DNA from: Syntrophomonadaceae bacterium
GTDB lineage: Bacteria > Bacillota_D > Dethiobacteria > DTU022
Length of the DNA stretch: 8,600 nucleotides
Direction: 5' to 3'
Assembly (NCBI GenBank): GCA_003562605.1
Contig: PWUG01000221.1
Coordinates: 1 to 8,600, forward strand
In this document: one piece after another, positions 1 through 5,657 of the stretch
How positions within the stretch are numbered: the first letter of the stretch is position 1
Layout: the number at the start of each line of letters is the position of its first letter
The notes under the pieces: model-generated
Seen by the model: only the letters and a program-made list of their open reading frames with translations
What the model was told of the DNA's origin: nothing
The model's database searches: none
Translations under genes and position numbers: made by a program

Positions 1-790
1 ATACTTCTTCATAATCCGGTTTCGCTTTCAGGCTCCGGATCACCTCTCCCATGCTGCGGTCGAAGTGAGGGAAGCTCTGGCCTCCAAACATATCATTCTG
101 GTTGCTCTGCAGGATAATTGCTGCCTGCGCGGCCGCCGAGGCAATCCGTTTTGGGGGGCGGATAAAACCGTATCCCGTATTAAAACCTTCCTGAAACAGG
201 TGGGAAAGGTCGATCTGCAAACAGTTCAACGTTTTGCTGTAATAGTCGAGATCGTGAATATGCAATGCCCCTTCGTCGTGAGCACGGGCATATTCTTCCG
301 GCAGCAGGTTGCTTAAATAATACTGTTTACTGGCGGCTGTGGCTATCTGCAGCATCTTGGCTGAAGGAGAATTGCTGACGTTGGCATTTTCACGGCTGGT
401 TTCAATCAGGATATCCTTGACCACATCCATAAGCTCTGATTTTCCTTCACGAATACGAGTGCGGCGATCCCTGTAAAGGATATAAGCTTTGGAGGTGCGG
501 GCATGGCCGTTTTCGATCAAGGCAATTTCTACAGCATCCTGAACTTCCTCCACCGATGGAATGACCCCGCCCCTGGCCTTCTCTTCAAGGCTTCTAATCA
601 CCTGGCCGGTCAGGTTCTCAGCAATACCGCGATCGCTTCCACCAACTGCCCTGGCTGCTTTAAAAATGGCATCGGTGATCTTGTCGGGATCAAACGGCAC
701 TACACGGCCGTCACGTTTGCGAATTTCTTTAAAGCTGGACTCTACAGCCGACCTCTTTTCGGATTTAACCGTTGCTGCGCCGTCGTTCAA
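1..790 (-). CDS. nrdD: Anaerobic (class III) ribonucleoside-triphosphate reductase, N-terminal part; truncated by window edge
   Basis: NrdD reduces ribonucleoside triphosphates to deoxyribonucleotides with a glycyl radical installed by the activase NrdG, and works only without oxygen. The visible 263 residues hold an ATP-cone at about 20-112 (KRDGRVVPFDPDKI near its start), the allosteric nucleotide-binding module, then the beginning of the catalytic domain: ENANVSNSPSAKMLQI at 134-149, AHDEGALHIHDLDYY at 170-184, LNCLQIDL with a conserved Cys190, and NDMFGGQS at 232-239. These motifs fit Bacillota-type NrdD better than class I or class II enzymes. The glycyl-radical end lies beyond base 1. 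The start is TTG at 790-788: the codon just upstream is an in-frame TAG, and AAGGAGG lies 8 nt before it. nrdD follows nrdR after 69 nt and is probably co-transcribed from the NrdR-controlled promoter. The family call is confident; nrdG is not visible here. Confidence 0.93.
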   Translation of the reverse strand, partial: MNDGAATVKSEKRSAVESSFKEIRKRDGRVVPFDPDKITDAIFKAARAVGGSDRGIAENLTGQVIRSLEEKARGGVIPSVEEVQDAVEIALIENGHARTSKAYILYRDRRTRIREGKSELMDVVKDILIETSRENANVSNSPSAKMLQIATAASKQYYLSNLLPEEYARAHDEGALHIHDLDYYSKTLNCLQIDLSHLFQEGFNTGYGFIRPPKRIASAAAQAAIILQSNQNDMFGGQSFPHFDRSMGEVIRSLKAKPDYEEV

Positions 791-798
791 CTAAAAAA

Positions 799-805
799 CC
801 TCCTT
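799..805 (-). promoter_or_regulatory. Ribosome binding site of nrdD
   Basis: A full AAGGAGG sits 8 nt upstream of the TTG codon at 790-788. Because an in-frame TAG directly precedes that TTG, no longer start is possible, and no ATG or GTG near the N-terminus has a comparable site. The strong site probably offsets the weak start codon. Confidence 0.85.
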
Positions 806-859
806 AGTTTGGATGTCGGATGTCAGGATATATTATAAAACATCTGGAATTTACTGAGC

Positions 860-1336
860 TCAGGCTTCAGAATTCTGACTTTTTTTTTCTGACAGCATTT
901 CTTCCAGCTCAGTTTTAAATGTTTCAACGTCAGGGAACTGGCGGAATACTGAGGCAAAGCGAACATAGGCTACTTCGTCTATCGTGCGCAGCCTTTTTAA
1001 AACTATATCGCCTATTTTGTCGGCGGGAACCTCCTTGGGATAATTGCTGCGCAGCTCCTGCTCCAGGTTTTCAACAACTTCTTTCCAGAGGGAAAGCGGG
1101 ATATTGCGCTTCTGGCCGGCTAAAACCAGACCTTTAAGAATTTTATTGGGGTCAAATAGCTCTCTACGTCCATCTCTTTTGACTACAACTATCGGCTCTT
1201 CTTCAATTTTTTCCATGGTTGTAAAACGGTTGGTGCAGCTGATGCACTGGCGCCGGCGGCGAATAGCCGAGGAATCCTGGGTTGACCTTGAATCAAGTAC
1301 CCTGGTATCAAATTCACCACAGTAAGGGCATTTCAT
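860..1336 (-). CDS. nrdR: Transcriptional repressor NrdR
   Basis: NrdR is a nucleotide-sensing repressor of ribonucleotide reductase operons. It binds paired NrdR boxes when its ATP-cone is loaded with the repressing nucleotides. The 158 residues, a typical family length, contain an N-terminal zinc ribbon (Cys3, Cys6, Cys31, Cys34; MKCPYC and CISC) with the basic stretch RRRR at 26-29, then an ATP-cone from about 49 to 139 beginning VVVKRDGRRELFDPNKI. The start is the ATG at 1336, with GGGAGAG 7 nt upstream. The tail is charged, and its coding strand carries a run of nine A. The gene lies directly upstream of nrdD, which has the same type of ATP-cone, and directly downstream of two NrdR boxes, so it is inferred to repress both itself and nrdD. 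Identification is secure. Confidence 0.97.
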   Translation of the reverse strand: MKCPYCGEFDTRVLDSRSTQDSSAIRRRRQCISCTNRFTTMEKIEEEPIVVVKRDGRRELFDPNKILKGLVLAGQKRNIPLSLWKEVVENLEQELRSNYPKEVPADKIGDIVLKRLRTIDEVAYVRFASVFRQFPDVETFKTELEEMLSEKKSQNSEA

Positions 1337-1349
1337 TGAGGAGCTCTCC

Positions 1350-1365
1350 CATCAATATATTGCAG
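1350..1365. promoter_or_regulatory. NrdR box, proximal copy
   Basis: The core CAATATATTG at 1353-1362 matches the centre of the known NrdR box (acaCwAtATaTwGtgt); the outer three bases on each side are degenerate. Its centre is 31 bp, close to three helical turns, from the centre of the distal box, the usual spacing of paired NrdR boxes. It covers the predicted transcription start and the first transcribed bases and touches the nrdR ribosome binding site, so binding here should block initiation. Confidence 0.85.
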
Positions 1366-1372
1366 TTATCCT

Positions 1373-1401
1373 ATTATAGAACACAATATATTGTGTGTAA
1401 A
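1373..1401 (-). promoter_or_regulatory. Sigma-A-type promoter of nrdR-nrdD
   Basis: On the minus strand a -35 element TTTACA (1401-1396) is followed by a 17-bp spacer and a perfect -10 element TATAAT (1378-1373). The predicted start is near 1366, giving a leader of about 30 nt before the nrdR ATG. An unbroken 18-bp A/T run at 1405-1422 lies just upstream of the -35, where an UP element would sit. The distal NrdR box fills the spacer and the proximal box covers the start site. No other promoter of this quality was seen in the window. Confidence 0.88.
1381..1396. promoter_or_regulatory. NrdR box, distal copy (perfect palindrome)
   Basis: ACACAATATATTGTGT is a perfect 16-bp inverted repeat and fits the NrdR box consensus at every position. 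It occupies the spacer between the -35 and -10 elements of the nrdR promoter, overlapping the last base of the -35. Together with the second copy 31 bp away it forms the standard tandem operator. Inferred action: NrdR excludes RNA polymerase when dNTP or ATP signals are high. Confidence 0.93.
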
Positions 1402-1404
1402 GCC

Positions 1405-1422
1405 TTTTTAAAATTTTTTATA
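1405..1422 (-). promoter_or_regulatory. A/T-rich UP-like element upstream of the nrdR promoter
   Basis: An unbroken 18-bp A/T run with phased A and T tracts begins 3 bp upstream of the -35 hexamer, at about -39 to -56 from the predicted start. This is where the alpha-subunit C-terminal domain of RNA polymerase binds UP elements. The role is inferred from composition and position only. Confidence 0.5.
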
Positions 1423-1470
1423 CCCAGGTTGTAAAAATATTTCAGGTTACTGTATTGCCATTAAAATGCG

Positions 1471-1504
1471 GGCCCGGCACGAAATATTAATAGCGTGCCG
1501 GGCC
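1471..1504 (-). terminator. GC-rich hairpin, probable terminator of the dcw cluster
   Basis: The arms GGCCCGGCACG and CGTGCCGGGCC (1504-1494 and 1481-1471 read on the minus strand) pair perfectly over 11 bp around a 12-nt A/T-rich loop. The hairpin begins 36 nt after the ftsZ stop. The downstream tract is CGCATTTTAA, a short and delayed U-run, so it may be an imperfect intrinsic terminator or mainly an mRNA-stabilising 3' hairpin. It separates the division genes from the separately promoted nrdR operon. Confidence 0.65.
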
Positions 1505-1540
1505 GTTAATTCAGTTTTACAATACCGTTTTTAAATTAAA

Positions 1541-2614
1541 TTATTCGTTGACGATTTTATTTTCCTGCTGCCAGCGGGACCAGGCCGGTGCATCGAGATT
1601 TTCACCGCGGGCATAAGCACTGCTGCCTACTGCGGCCAGCGTTGGCTTAAAACCCTTTTTCTGAACCTTGAATCCGGTGGCAATAACAGTGACCCTTACT
1701 TGATCCTGGCAGTTATCGTCGATAACTGCACCGAAGATAATGTTGGCTTCGGGATCAGCATAGCCGCCTACAATCTCGGCAGCTTCATGCACCTCATAGA
1801 GGCTGAGATCAGAACTGCCTGTGACGTTAATTAGTACTCCCCGCGCACCCTCAATTGAGGTTTCCAGAAGCGGGCTGTTCGTGGCTGCTCTGGCTGCTTC
1901 TACGGTCCGGTTCTCCCCGCTTCCCTGTCCGACCCCCATCAGGGCGGGCCCGGTTTCAGACATAATCGTGCGCACATCAGCAAAATCAAGGTTGATCAAG
2001 CCGGGAACAGCAATCAGGTCGGATATGCCCTGCACGCCCTGCCGTAGAACATCGTCGGCAACCCTGAAGGCTTCCAGGATCGGCGTCTTCTTCTCAACCA
2101 CCTGCAAAAGGCGATCGTTGGGGATCGTTATCAAAGTATCTACCTTCTCCTTCAGGCAGGCAATGCCTTCTTCTGCCTGCTGCTTACGCTTTCTCCCTTC
2201 GAAGGTAAACGGCTTGGTAACAACTCCGACTGTCAGGGACCCCAGCTTTTGAGCTATTTCTGCAATAATCGGTGCTGCACCTGTACCTGTGCCGCCACCC
2301 ATTCCTGCCGTAATAAATACCATGTCGGCCCCTTTTAGCATAGCCTCAATATCATTACGACTTTCTTCTGCTGCTTTACTGCCGATTTCAGGATTCGCTC
2401 CGGCCCCAAGGCCTTTCGTAAGCTGTTCGCCGATTTGCAGCTTGGTTCCGGCGTTGGCCAGATAGAGAGCCTGGGCATCGGTATTAACTGCGCAAAAATC
2501 AACTCCCTGTAAGCCGGCAGCAATCATCCTGTTTACTGCATTACTGCCTCCTCCACCTATTCCCACTACTTTTATCGATGCAAATTGTTCCATTTCAATA
2601 TCGAACTCAATCAT
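1541..2614 (-). CDS. ftsZ: Cell division protein FtsZ (tubulin-like GTPase)
   Basis: FtsZ polymerises in a GTP-dependent way into the cytoplasmic Z-ring that organises septum synthesis. The 357-residue protein has the N-terminal [13 protein letters not shown] (18-30), the tubulin signature GGGTGTG (106-112), and the T7 loop NLDFAD (208-213), which supplies the catalytic Asp residues to the neighbouring subunit. The globular part ends near residue 318. Only about 19 linker residues follow before a tail, [13 protein letters not shown] (338-350), which resembles but departs from the usual D-x-P-x-F-L-R partner-binding peptide. The start is ATG at 2614, with AGGAGGTG 7 nt upstream, a stronger site than that of ftsA. 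ftsZ lies 32 nt after ftsA and is the last gene before the hairpin. Identification is secure; the behaviour of the tail is uncertain. Confidence 0.98.
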   Translation of the reverse strand: MIEFDIEMEQFASIKVVGIGGGGSNAVNRMIAAGLQGVDFCAVNTDAQALYLANAGTKLQIGEQLTKGLGAGANPEIGSKAAEESRNDIEAMLKGADMVFITAGMGGGTGTGAAPIIAEIAQKLGSLTVGVVTKPFTFEGRKRKQQAEEGIACLKEKVDTLITIPNDRLLQVVEKKTPILEAFRVADDVLRQGVQGISDLIAVPGLINLDFADVRTIMSETGPALMGVGQGSGENRTVEAARAATNSPLLETSIEGARGVLINVTGSSDLSLYEVHEAAEIVGGYADPEANIIFGAVIDDNCQDQVRVTVIATGFKVQKKGFKPTLAAVGSSAYARGENLDAPAWSRWQQENKIVNE

Positions 2615-2621
2615 TAAAAAG

Positions 2622-2629
2622 CACCTCCT
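2622..2629 (-). promoter_or_regulatory. Strong ribosome binding site of ftsZ
   Basis: AGGAGGTG lies 7 nt before the ATG at 2614, a near-perfect match to the 16S anti-Shine-Dalgarno. The next in-frame ATG (residue 8) has no such site, so this decides the start. Its strength relative to the GTG/AAGGGGGT start of ftsA fits the general need for more FtsZ than FtsA. Confidence 0.85.
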
Positions 2630-2646
2630 AAAATTGGTATGCTCTT

Positions 2647-3879
2647 CTATTCAATTATGTCGGTCATCCAATCTTTGAATCTCTGCCAGAGGCCGGGCCC
2701 GCGTTTTTTGGTCGGTTTGCCCCGTTCATGGACAAACATTCTCGGTTGATAACGCTGGACGTAATGAAGCAGTCCGACCACCGTTGAATATGTCGGATTC
2801 TGAACGCCGACCATGTCATACTCAGCCAGCCTGATTTGATCACTTTCAAAGAACTGGCGGGATACTTCGATAATACCCTTCATCGAAGATACTCCACCGT
2901 GAAGGACAACTCCTGCCGGTGGTAAATACGGCCAACCCATTTTTATCATTTCTTCTTTGGCTATTTGAAAAATCTCTTGTACCCTCGGCTCGATATAAGA
3001 AGTGAGCTCTCTTTCCGACACCAGCCTGAGCTCATTGCTACCTACAGTCTTAATTTCTATTTTCGGTTCGCTTTCAGCAAGAGAAAGCAGGGCTGAACCA
3101 TACTCTTTTTTTAATTCTTCAGCGGTGTGATAATTGATTCTCAAGCCGGCAGCCAGATCGGTCGTGATATGATCTCCCCCGACCGGTACCACTGCCAGTT
3201 TTTGCAGCTTGCCTTGCTGGAATAGAGCAATCTCGGTTGTTCCGCTGCCGATGTCGACCAGGAATACTCCCAGATCCCTTTCATCAGGAGAAAGAGACAC
3301 TTCAGAATTGGCCATCGCCTGCAGGACCAGAGCATTGATACTGATCCCGGCCCGGTTGATGCAGCGCAGCAAGTTGTGCAGAGAAGTAATCAAACTGGTC
3401 ACAACCAGGGCATCTACTTCGAGCCTGACTCCAAGCATACCGACCGGATCCCTGATGCCTTCGAAACCGTCAACGATGTACTCCCGGGGTATAATATCGA
3501 CGATCTCACGATCCATGGGCAGGGCGACAACCTTGGCAGCCTGCATCACGCGATCAACGTCGTCTTCGCGGATTTCCCGGTCTTCTGAGGTTACGGCAAC
3601 AACACCCCGGTTGTTAATCAACTCCATATTCAGGCCTTTCAACCCAACATATGCGGAGTCAATCTTGAAACCGGCCATCCTTTCGGCTTCCTCAACTGCG
3701 CTTACAATCGATTCAACAGTTTTCTCAAGGTCAACGATTACACCTTTACGTACACCATCGGAAGGGCTCAGACCTAAACCGATAATGTTCACAGTACCAT
3801 CGGGACGGGGTTCGCCGAGCCCAACCCTTACCTCAGTTGTGCCTACATCAATACCGACAATATAGTTTCTCTTAACCAC
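2647..3879 (-). CDS. ftsA: Cell division protein FtsA (actin-like membrane tether)
   Basis: FtsA is an ATP-binding actin-fold protein that anchors FtsZ filaments to the membrane and recruits later division proteins. The 410 residues carry the phosphate-1 motif [13 protein letters not shown] (8-20), the FtsA-specific 1C subdomain in the first half, the phosphate-2 motif [13 protein letters not shown] near 210-220, and the adenosine motif [13 protein letters not shown] near 325. The C-terminus is an amphipathic helix, [15 protein letters not shown] (396-410), preceded by a basic linker, KPTKKRG, as expected for the membrane-targeting sequence. The start is GTG at 3879: an in-frame TGA directly precedes it and AAGGGGGT lies 6 nt upstream. 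An 83-nt gap with a promoter candidate separates it from ftsQ; ftsZ follows after 32 nt. Identification is secure. Confidence 0.97.
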   Translation of the reverse strand: MVKRNYIVGIDVGTTEVRVGLGEPRPDGTVNIIGLGLSPSDGVRKGVIVDLEKTVESIVSAVEEAERMAGFKIDSAYVGLKGLNMELINNRGVVAVTSEDREIREDDVDRVMQAAKVVALPMDREIVDIIPREYIVDGFEGIRDPVGMLGVRLEVDALVVTSLITSLHNLLRCINRAGISINALVLQAMANSEVSLSPDERDLGVFLVDIGSGTTEIALFQQGKLQKLAVVPVGGDHITTDLAAGLRINYHTAEELKKEYGSALLSLAESEPKIEIKTVGSNELRLVSERELTSYIEPRVQEIFQIAKEEMIKMGWPYLPPAGVVLHGGVSSMKGIIEVSRQFFESDQIRLAEYDMVGVQNPTYSTVVGLLHYVQRYQPRMFVHERGKPTKKRGPGLWQRFKDWMTDIIE

Positions 3880-3885
3880 TCAATT

Positions 3886-3893
3886 ACCCCCTT
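3886..3893 (-). promoter_or_regulatory. Ribosome binding site of ftsA
   Basis: AAGGGGGT sits 6 nt before the GTG start at 3879-3877; the central G must form a wobble pair with the 16S anti-SD. Because TGA is the codon immediately upstream in frame, GTG is the first possible start. The combination suggests a moderate translation rate. Confidence 0.75.
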
Positions 3894-3914
3894 ACCCTTC
3901 CCAACATGGTTCAA

Positions 3915-3943
3915 GTATTACTAAATTATTCAACACATATCAA
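3915..3943 (-). promoter_or_regulatory. Weak sigma-A-like promoter candidate upstream of ftsA
   Basis: TTGATA (3943-3938), a 17-bp spacer, then TAATAC (3920-3915). The -35 is good (5 of 6) but the -10 matches only about half of the consensus. It overlaps the better sigma-H-like candidate. Overlapping vegetative and sigma-H promoters are known upstream of ftsAZ in Bacillus subtilis, so it is recorded, but chance in this A/T-rich gap is quite possible. Confidence 0.28.
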
Positions 3944-3954
3944 CAATTTCCTTT
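3926..3954 (-). promoter_or_regulatory. Sigma-H-type promoter candidate for ftsA-ftsZ
   Basis: In the ftsQ-ftsA gap the minus strand reads AAAGGAAAT (3954-3946), 11 nt, then GTTGAATAA (3934-3926). This matches every defined position of the Bacillus sigma-H consensus (RnAGGAwWW, 11-12 nt, RnnGAATww). In B. subtilis one ftsAZ promoter is known to be sigma-H dependent and active at the onset of sporulation, so the location is also right. The leader would be about 40 nt. The match is seen; use by sigma-H in this organism is inferred. Confidence 0.62.
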
Positions 3955-3962
3955 TTATTTTT

Positions 3963-4754
3963 CTACGGCTCCACCTCCTTTTCTTTTTCCACTGCACTGC
4001 TGGAGACAACCAGCCGGTTTCCGGAGCGGACATCGAGCCTTGTCCCGGCTTCGACCGTGATATGGGGGATGCTCTGTTGAACAAGTGTCAGTTTATATTC
4101 CATGTCTTTTCCCTCGCCTAACCATATCTCCAGTTCTTCAGCTGTGTAAATAATCAGGTTATAGTTGTCGGATAGATCTATCTGCTTTATTTTCAACCAG
4201 CCGCTCCCCTGCCAGGCGGCAAAGAAACTTTGCAACGCTTCCCGCCTGAACCGGCAGTCCAGTGGAGCACCCGGTATAACCAGCTTACTGTCTATTCCCG
4301 AAATATATGGATAATCTTCAACAGGTTCCGCATGATAAGCAAAACAAACGGCATCACTATCTATGAGCCAAAAGCCGTCGGCTGTCATTACATACCCTGC
4401 TGGTATTCGTTCATCTATATTGACAATAACTGTATCAGGAAGGCTGCGGGTCAACTCTACCTTTTTTACCCGGGGCAACTGCTCTTGAATACGCCCGGCT
4501 ATTGTCTGTTCCTTGAGCATAAAAATGCTTGTGCCTTTTCGAATTCCGGTAGCAGCAATTATTTCTGCAGAGGACAACTCAAGCGCTCCTTCCACCCTTA
4601 TATCGTTAACCCTGAAATAAGTCTCACCCTGCCTGAGCAGAAGTATTAAGGCTGCAATTATGACCAGCCTGCATATAAAGCGTAACCCTCTTTTCCAACC
4701 GGGTTGTCCGGTGCGCTTCTTTACCAGCCTCAGGTGATCGTTTTCCCTTTTCAT
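3963..4754 (-). CDS. ftsQ: Cell division protein FtsQ/DivIB
   Basis: A single-pass membrane protein of the divisome that joins FtsL (DivIC) and FtsB-type partners and helps activate septal peptidoglycan synthesis. The 263 residues, the size of Bacillus DivIB, comprise a basic cytoplasmic head (1-24, rich in Lys and Arg), a transmembrane helix at about 25-40, a POTRA domain at about 47-115 (starts YFRVNDIRVEG; contains LPRVKKVELTRSLPDTVIV), and a FtsQ/DivIB beta domain to about 245, ending in a charged tail, EKEKEVEP. The ATG at 4754 lies 3 nt after the murB stop, and its ribosome binding site (GAGGAGAG at about 4769-4762) is inside the end of murB, suggesting translational coupling. Sequence conservation in this family is low; the call rests on the topology, the POTRA motif and the position between murB and ftsA. 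Confidence 0.93.
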   Translation of the reverse strand: MKRENDHLRLVKKRTGQPGWKRGLRFICRLVIIAALILLLRQGETYFRVNDIRVEGALELSSAEIIAATGIRKGTSIFMLKEQTIAGRIQEQLPRVKKVELTRSLPDTVIVNIDERIPAGYVMTADGFWLIDSDAVCFAYHAEPVEDYPYISGIDSKLVIPGAPLDCRFRREALQSFFAAWQGSGWLKIKQIDLSDNYNLIIYTAEELEIWLGEGKDMEYKLTLVQQSIPHITVEAGTRLDVRSGNRLVVSSSAVEKEKEVEP

Positions 4755-4757
4755 CGG

Positions 4758-5657
4758 TTAACTCTCCTCACCGACAATCTTAACTTCAGGTTGAAGTTCA
4801 ATGCCGTGATTATCTTTAACCATTTGCTTAACGGTTTCAATCAAGGTCAGGATGTCGGCTGCTGTGGCATTCCCGGTATTTACGATAAAATTGGCATGCT
4901 TGGGTGATACCTGTGCCCCCCCGACCGTCATTCCCTTGCAGCCAAGGCTTTCAATGATTTTACCGGCCGGCTGCCCGGGCAGGTTACGAAAAACTGAACC
5001 GGCGCTGGGCAGATTGGGGTGACGGCGGCTGCGTTCTTTTAAATAGTAGTCCATCAGCTTAAGTGATTCAGCAGGATCGCCCTTCTTAAGCTGTAAACTG
5101 ACCTCTATAATGATCCCTTTCCCAATCAAATTGCTGGTGCGATAGCCGAATGAAAGATCATCTTTGCCCATGGTAACCGTTTCCCCACCTGATGAAATCA
5201 ACTTTACTGAGTGGATTTTATCACCAATGTGAAGACCAAAAGCCCCTGCGTTCATGATCACCGCACCACCCAGTGAACCGGGAATGCCTACAGCAAACTC
5301 CAGCCCGACAAGCCCCTGTTCAACAGCAACATTGGCTAAAAGAGTCATCGCAGTGCCGGATCCTGCTTCAAGGCTGTCGCCAATACGGATGATATTGCTG
5401 AATGACTCGCCAATATTGACAACTATACCCCTGATGCCACCATCAAGAACAAGCAGGTTTGTCCCGTTTCCGAGAACAAACAGAGGCAGTTTATACTTCC
5501 TGCTGAAGCGGACAATTTCCGCCAATTCCGAGCGGTCAGCCGGGCAGACATAATAATCGGCCGGGCCGCCTACCTGCCAGGAAGTGTGCTTTGCCATCGG
5601 CTCATTTATTTTAATGCCCGATTTTAGTTTTGGCCCCAATTCCTGCTCGATTTTCAT
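4758..5657 (-). CDS. murB: UDP-N-acetylmuramate dehydrogenase (UDP-N-acetylenolpyruvoylglucosamine reductase)
   Basis: MurB is the cytoplasmic flavoenzyme that reduces UDP-GlcNAc-enolpyruvate to UDP-MurNAc with NADPH, the second committed step of peptidoglycan synthesis. The 299 residues show an FAD-binding PCMH-type domain with GNGTNLLV (63-70) and GIPGSLGGA (124-132), YR at 172-173, the catalytic serine in GSVFRN (Ser221), KHANFIVN (253-260), and the C-terminal LQPEVKIVG with catalytic Glu291. The length and the compact C-terminus suit the type II MurB of Gram-positives. I chose the ATG at 5657: GGAGGT lies 6 nt upstream and the ATG overlaps the murG stop as ATGA. A longer reading from 5678 would add seven residues but has no good ribosome binding site. 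murC, often found between murG and murB, is absent here. Confidence 0.97.
   Translation of the reverse strand: MKIEQELGPKLKSGIKINEPMAKHTSWQVGGPADYYVCPADRSELAEIVRFSRKYKLPLFVLGNGTNLLVLDGGIRGIVVNIGESFSNIIRIGDSLEAGSGTAMTLLANVAVEQGLVGLEFAVGIPGSLGGAVIMNAGAFGLHIGDKIHSVKLISSGGETVTMGKDDLSFGYRTSNLIGKGIIIEVSLQLKKGDPAESLKLMDYYLKERSRRHPNLPSAGSVFRNLPGQPAGKIIESLGCKGMTVGGAQVSPKHANFIVNTGNATAADILTLIETVKQMVKDNHGIELQPEVKIVGEES

Noticed and set aside
832..837. A separate promoter for nrdD, suggested by TATAAT in the nrdR-nrdD gap
   Set aside because: No -35-like hexamer lies 16-18 bp upstream (those bases read like AGCTCA), there is no TGn extension, and no NrdR box nearby; the A/T-rich gap can give such a hexamer by chance.
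503..838. Plus-strand open frames opposite the start of nrdD
   Set aside because: The minus strand encodes a clear NrdD N-terminus with its own start and ribosome site; the plus frames are shadows.
868..889. TCAGAATTCTGA followed by a T9 run on the plus strand as a terminator
   Set aside because: The stem is only 4 bp around an AATT loop, it lies inside nrdR, and there is no plus-strand gene to terminate.
1821..2252. A 143-residue plus-strand open frame opposite ftsZ
   Set aside because: Antisense to the core of FtsZ, no homology signal recognisable, no ribosome binding site.
3209..3865. A 218-residue open frame on the plus strand opposite ftsA
   Set aside because: It is the antisense shadow of a well-conserved FtsA; composition is Ser/Thr/Arg-rich and low in recognisable motifs, and no promoter or ribosome site supports it.
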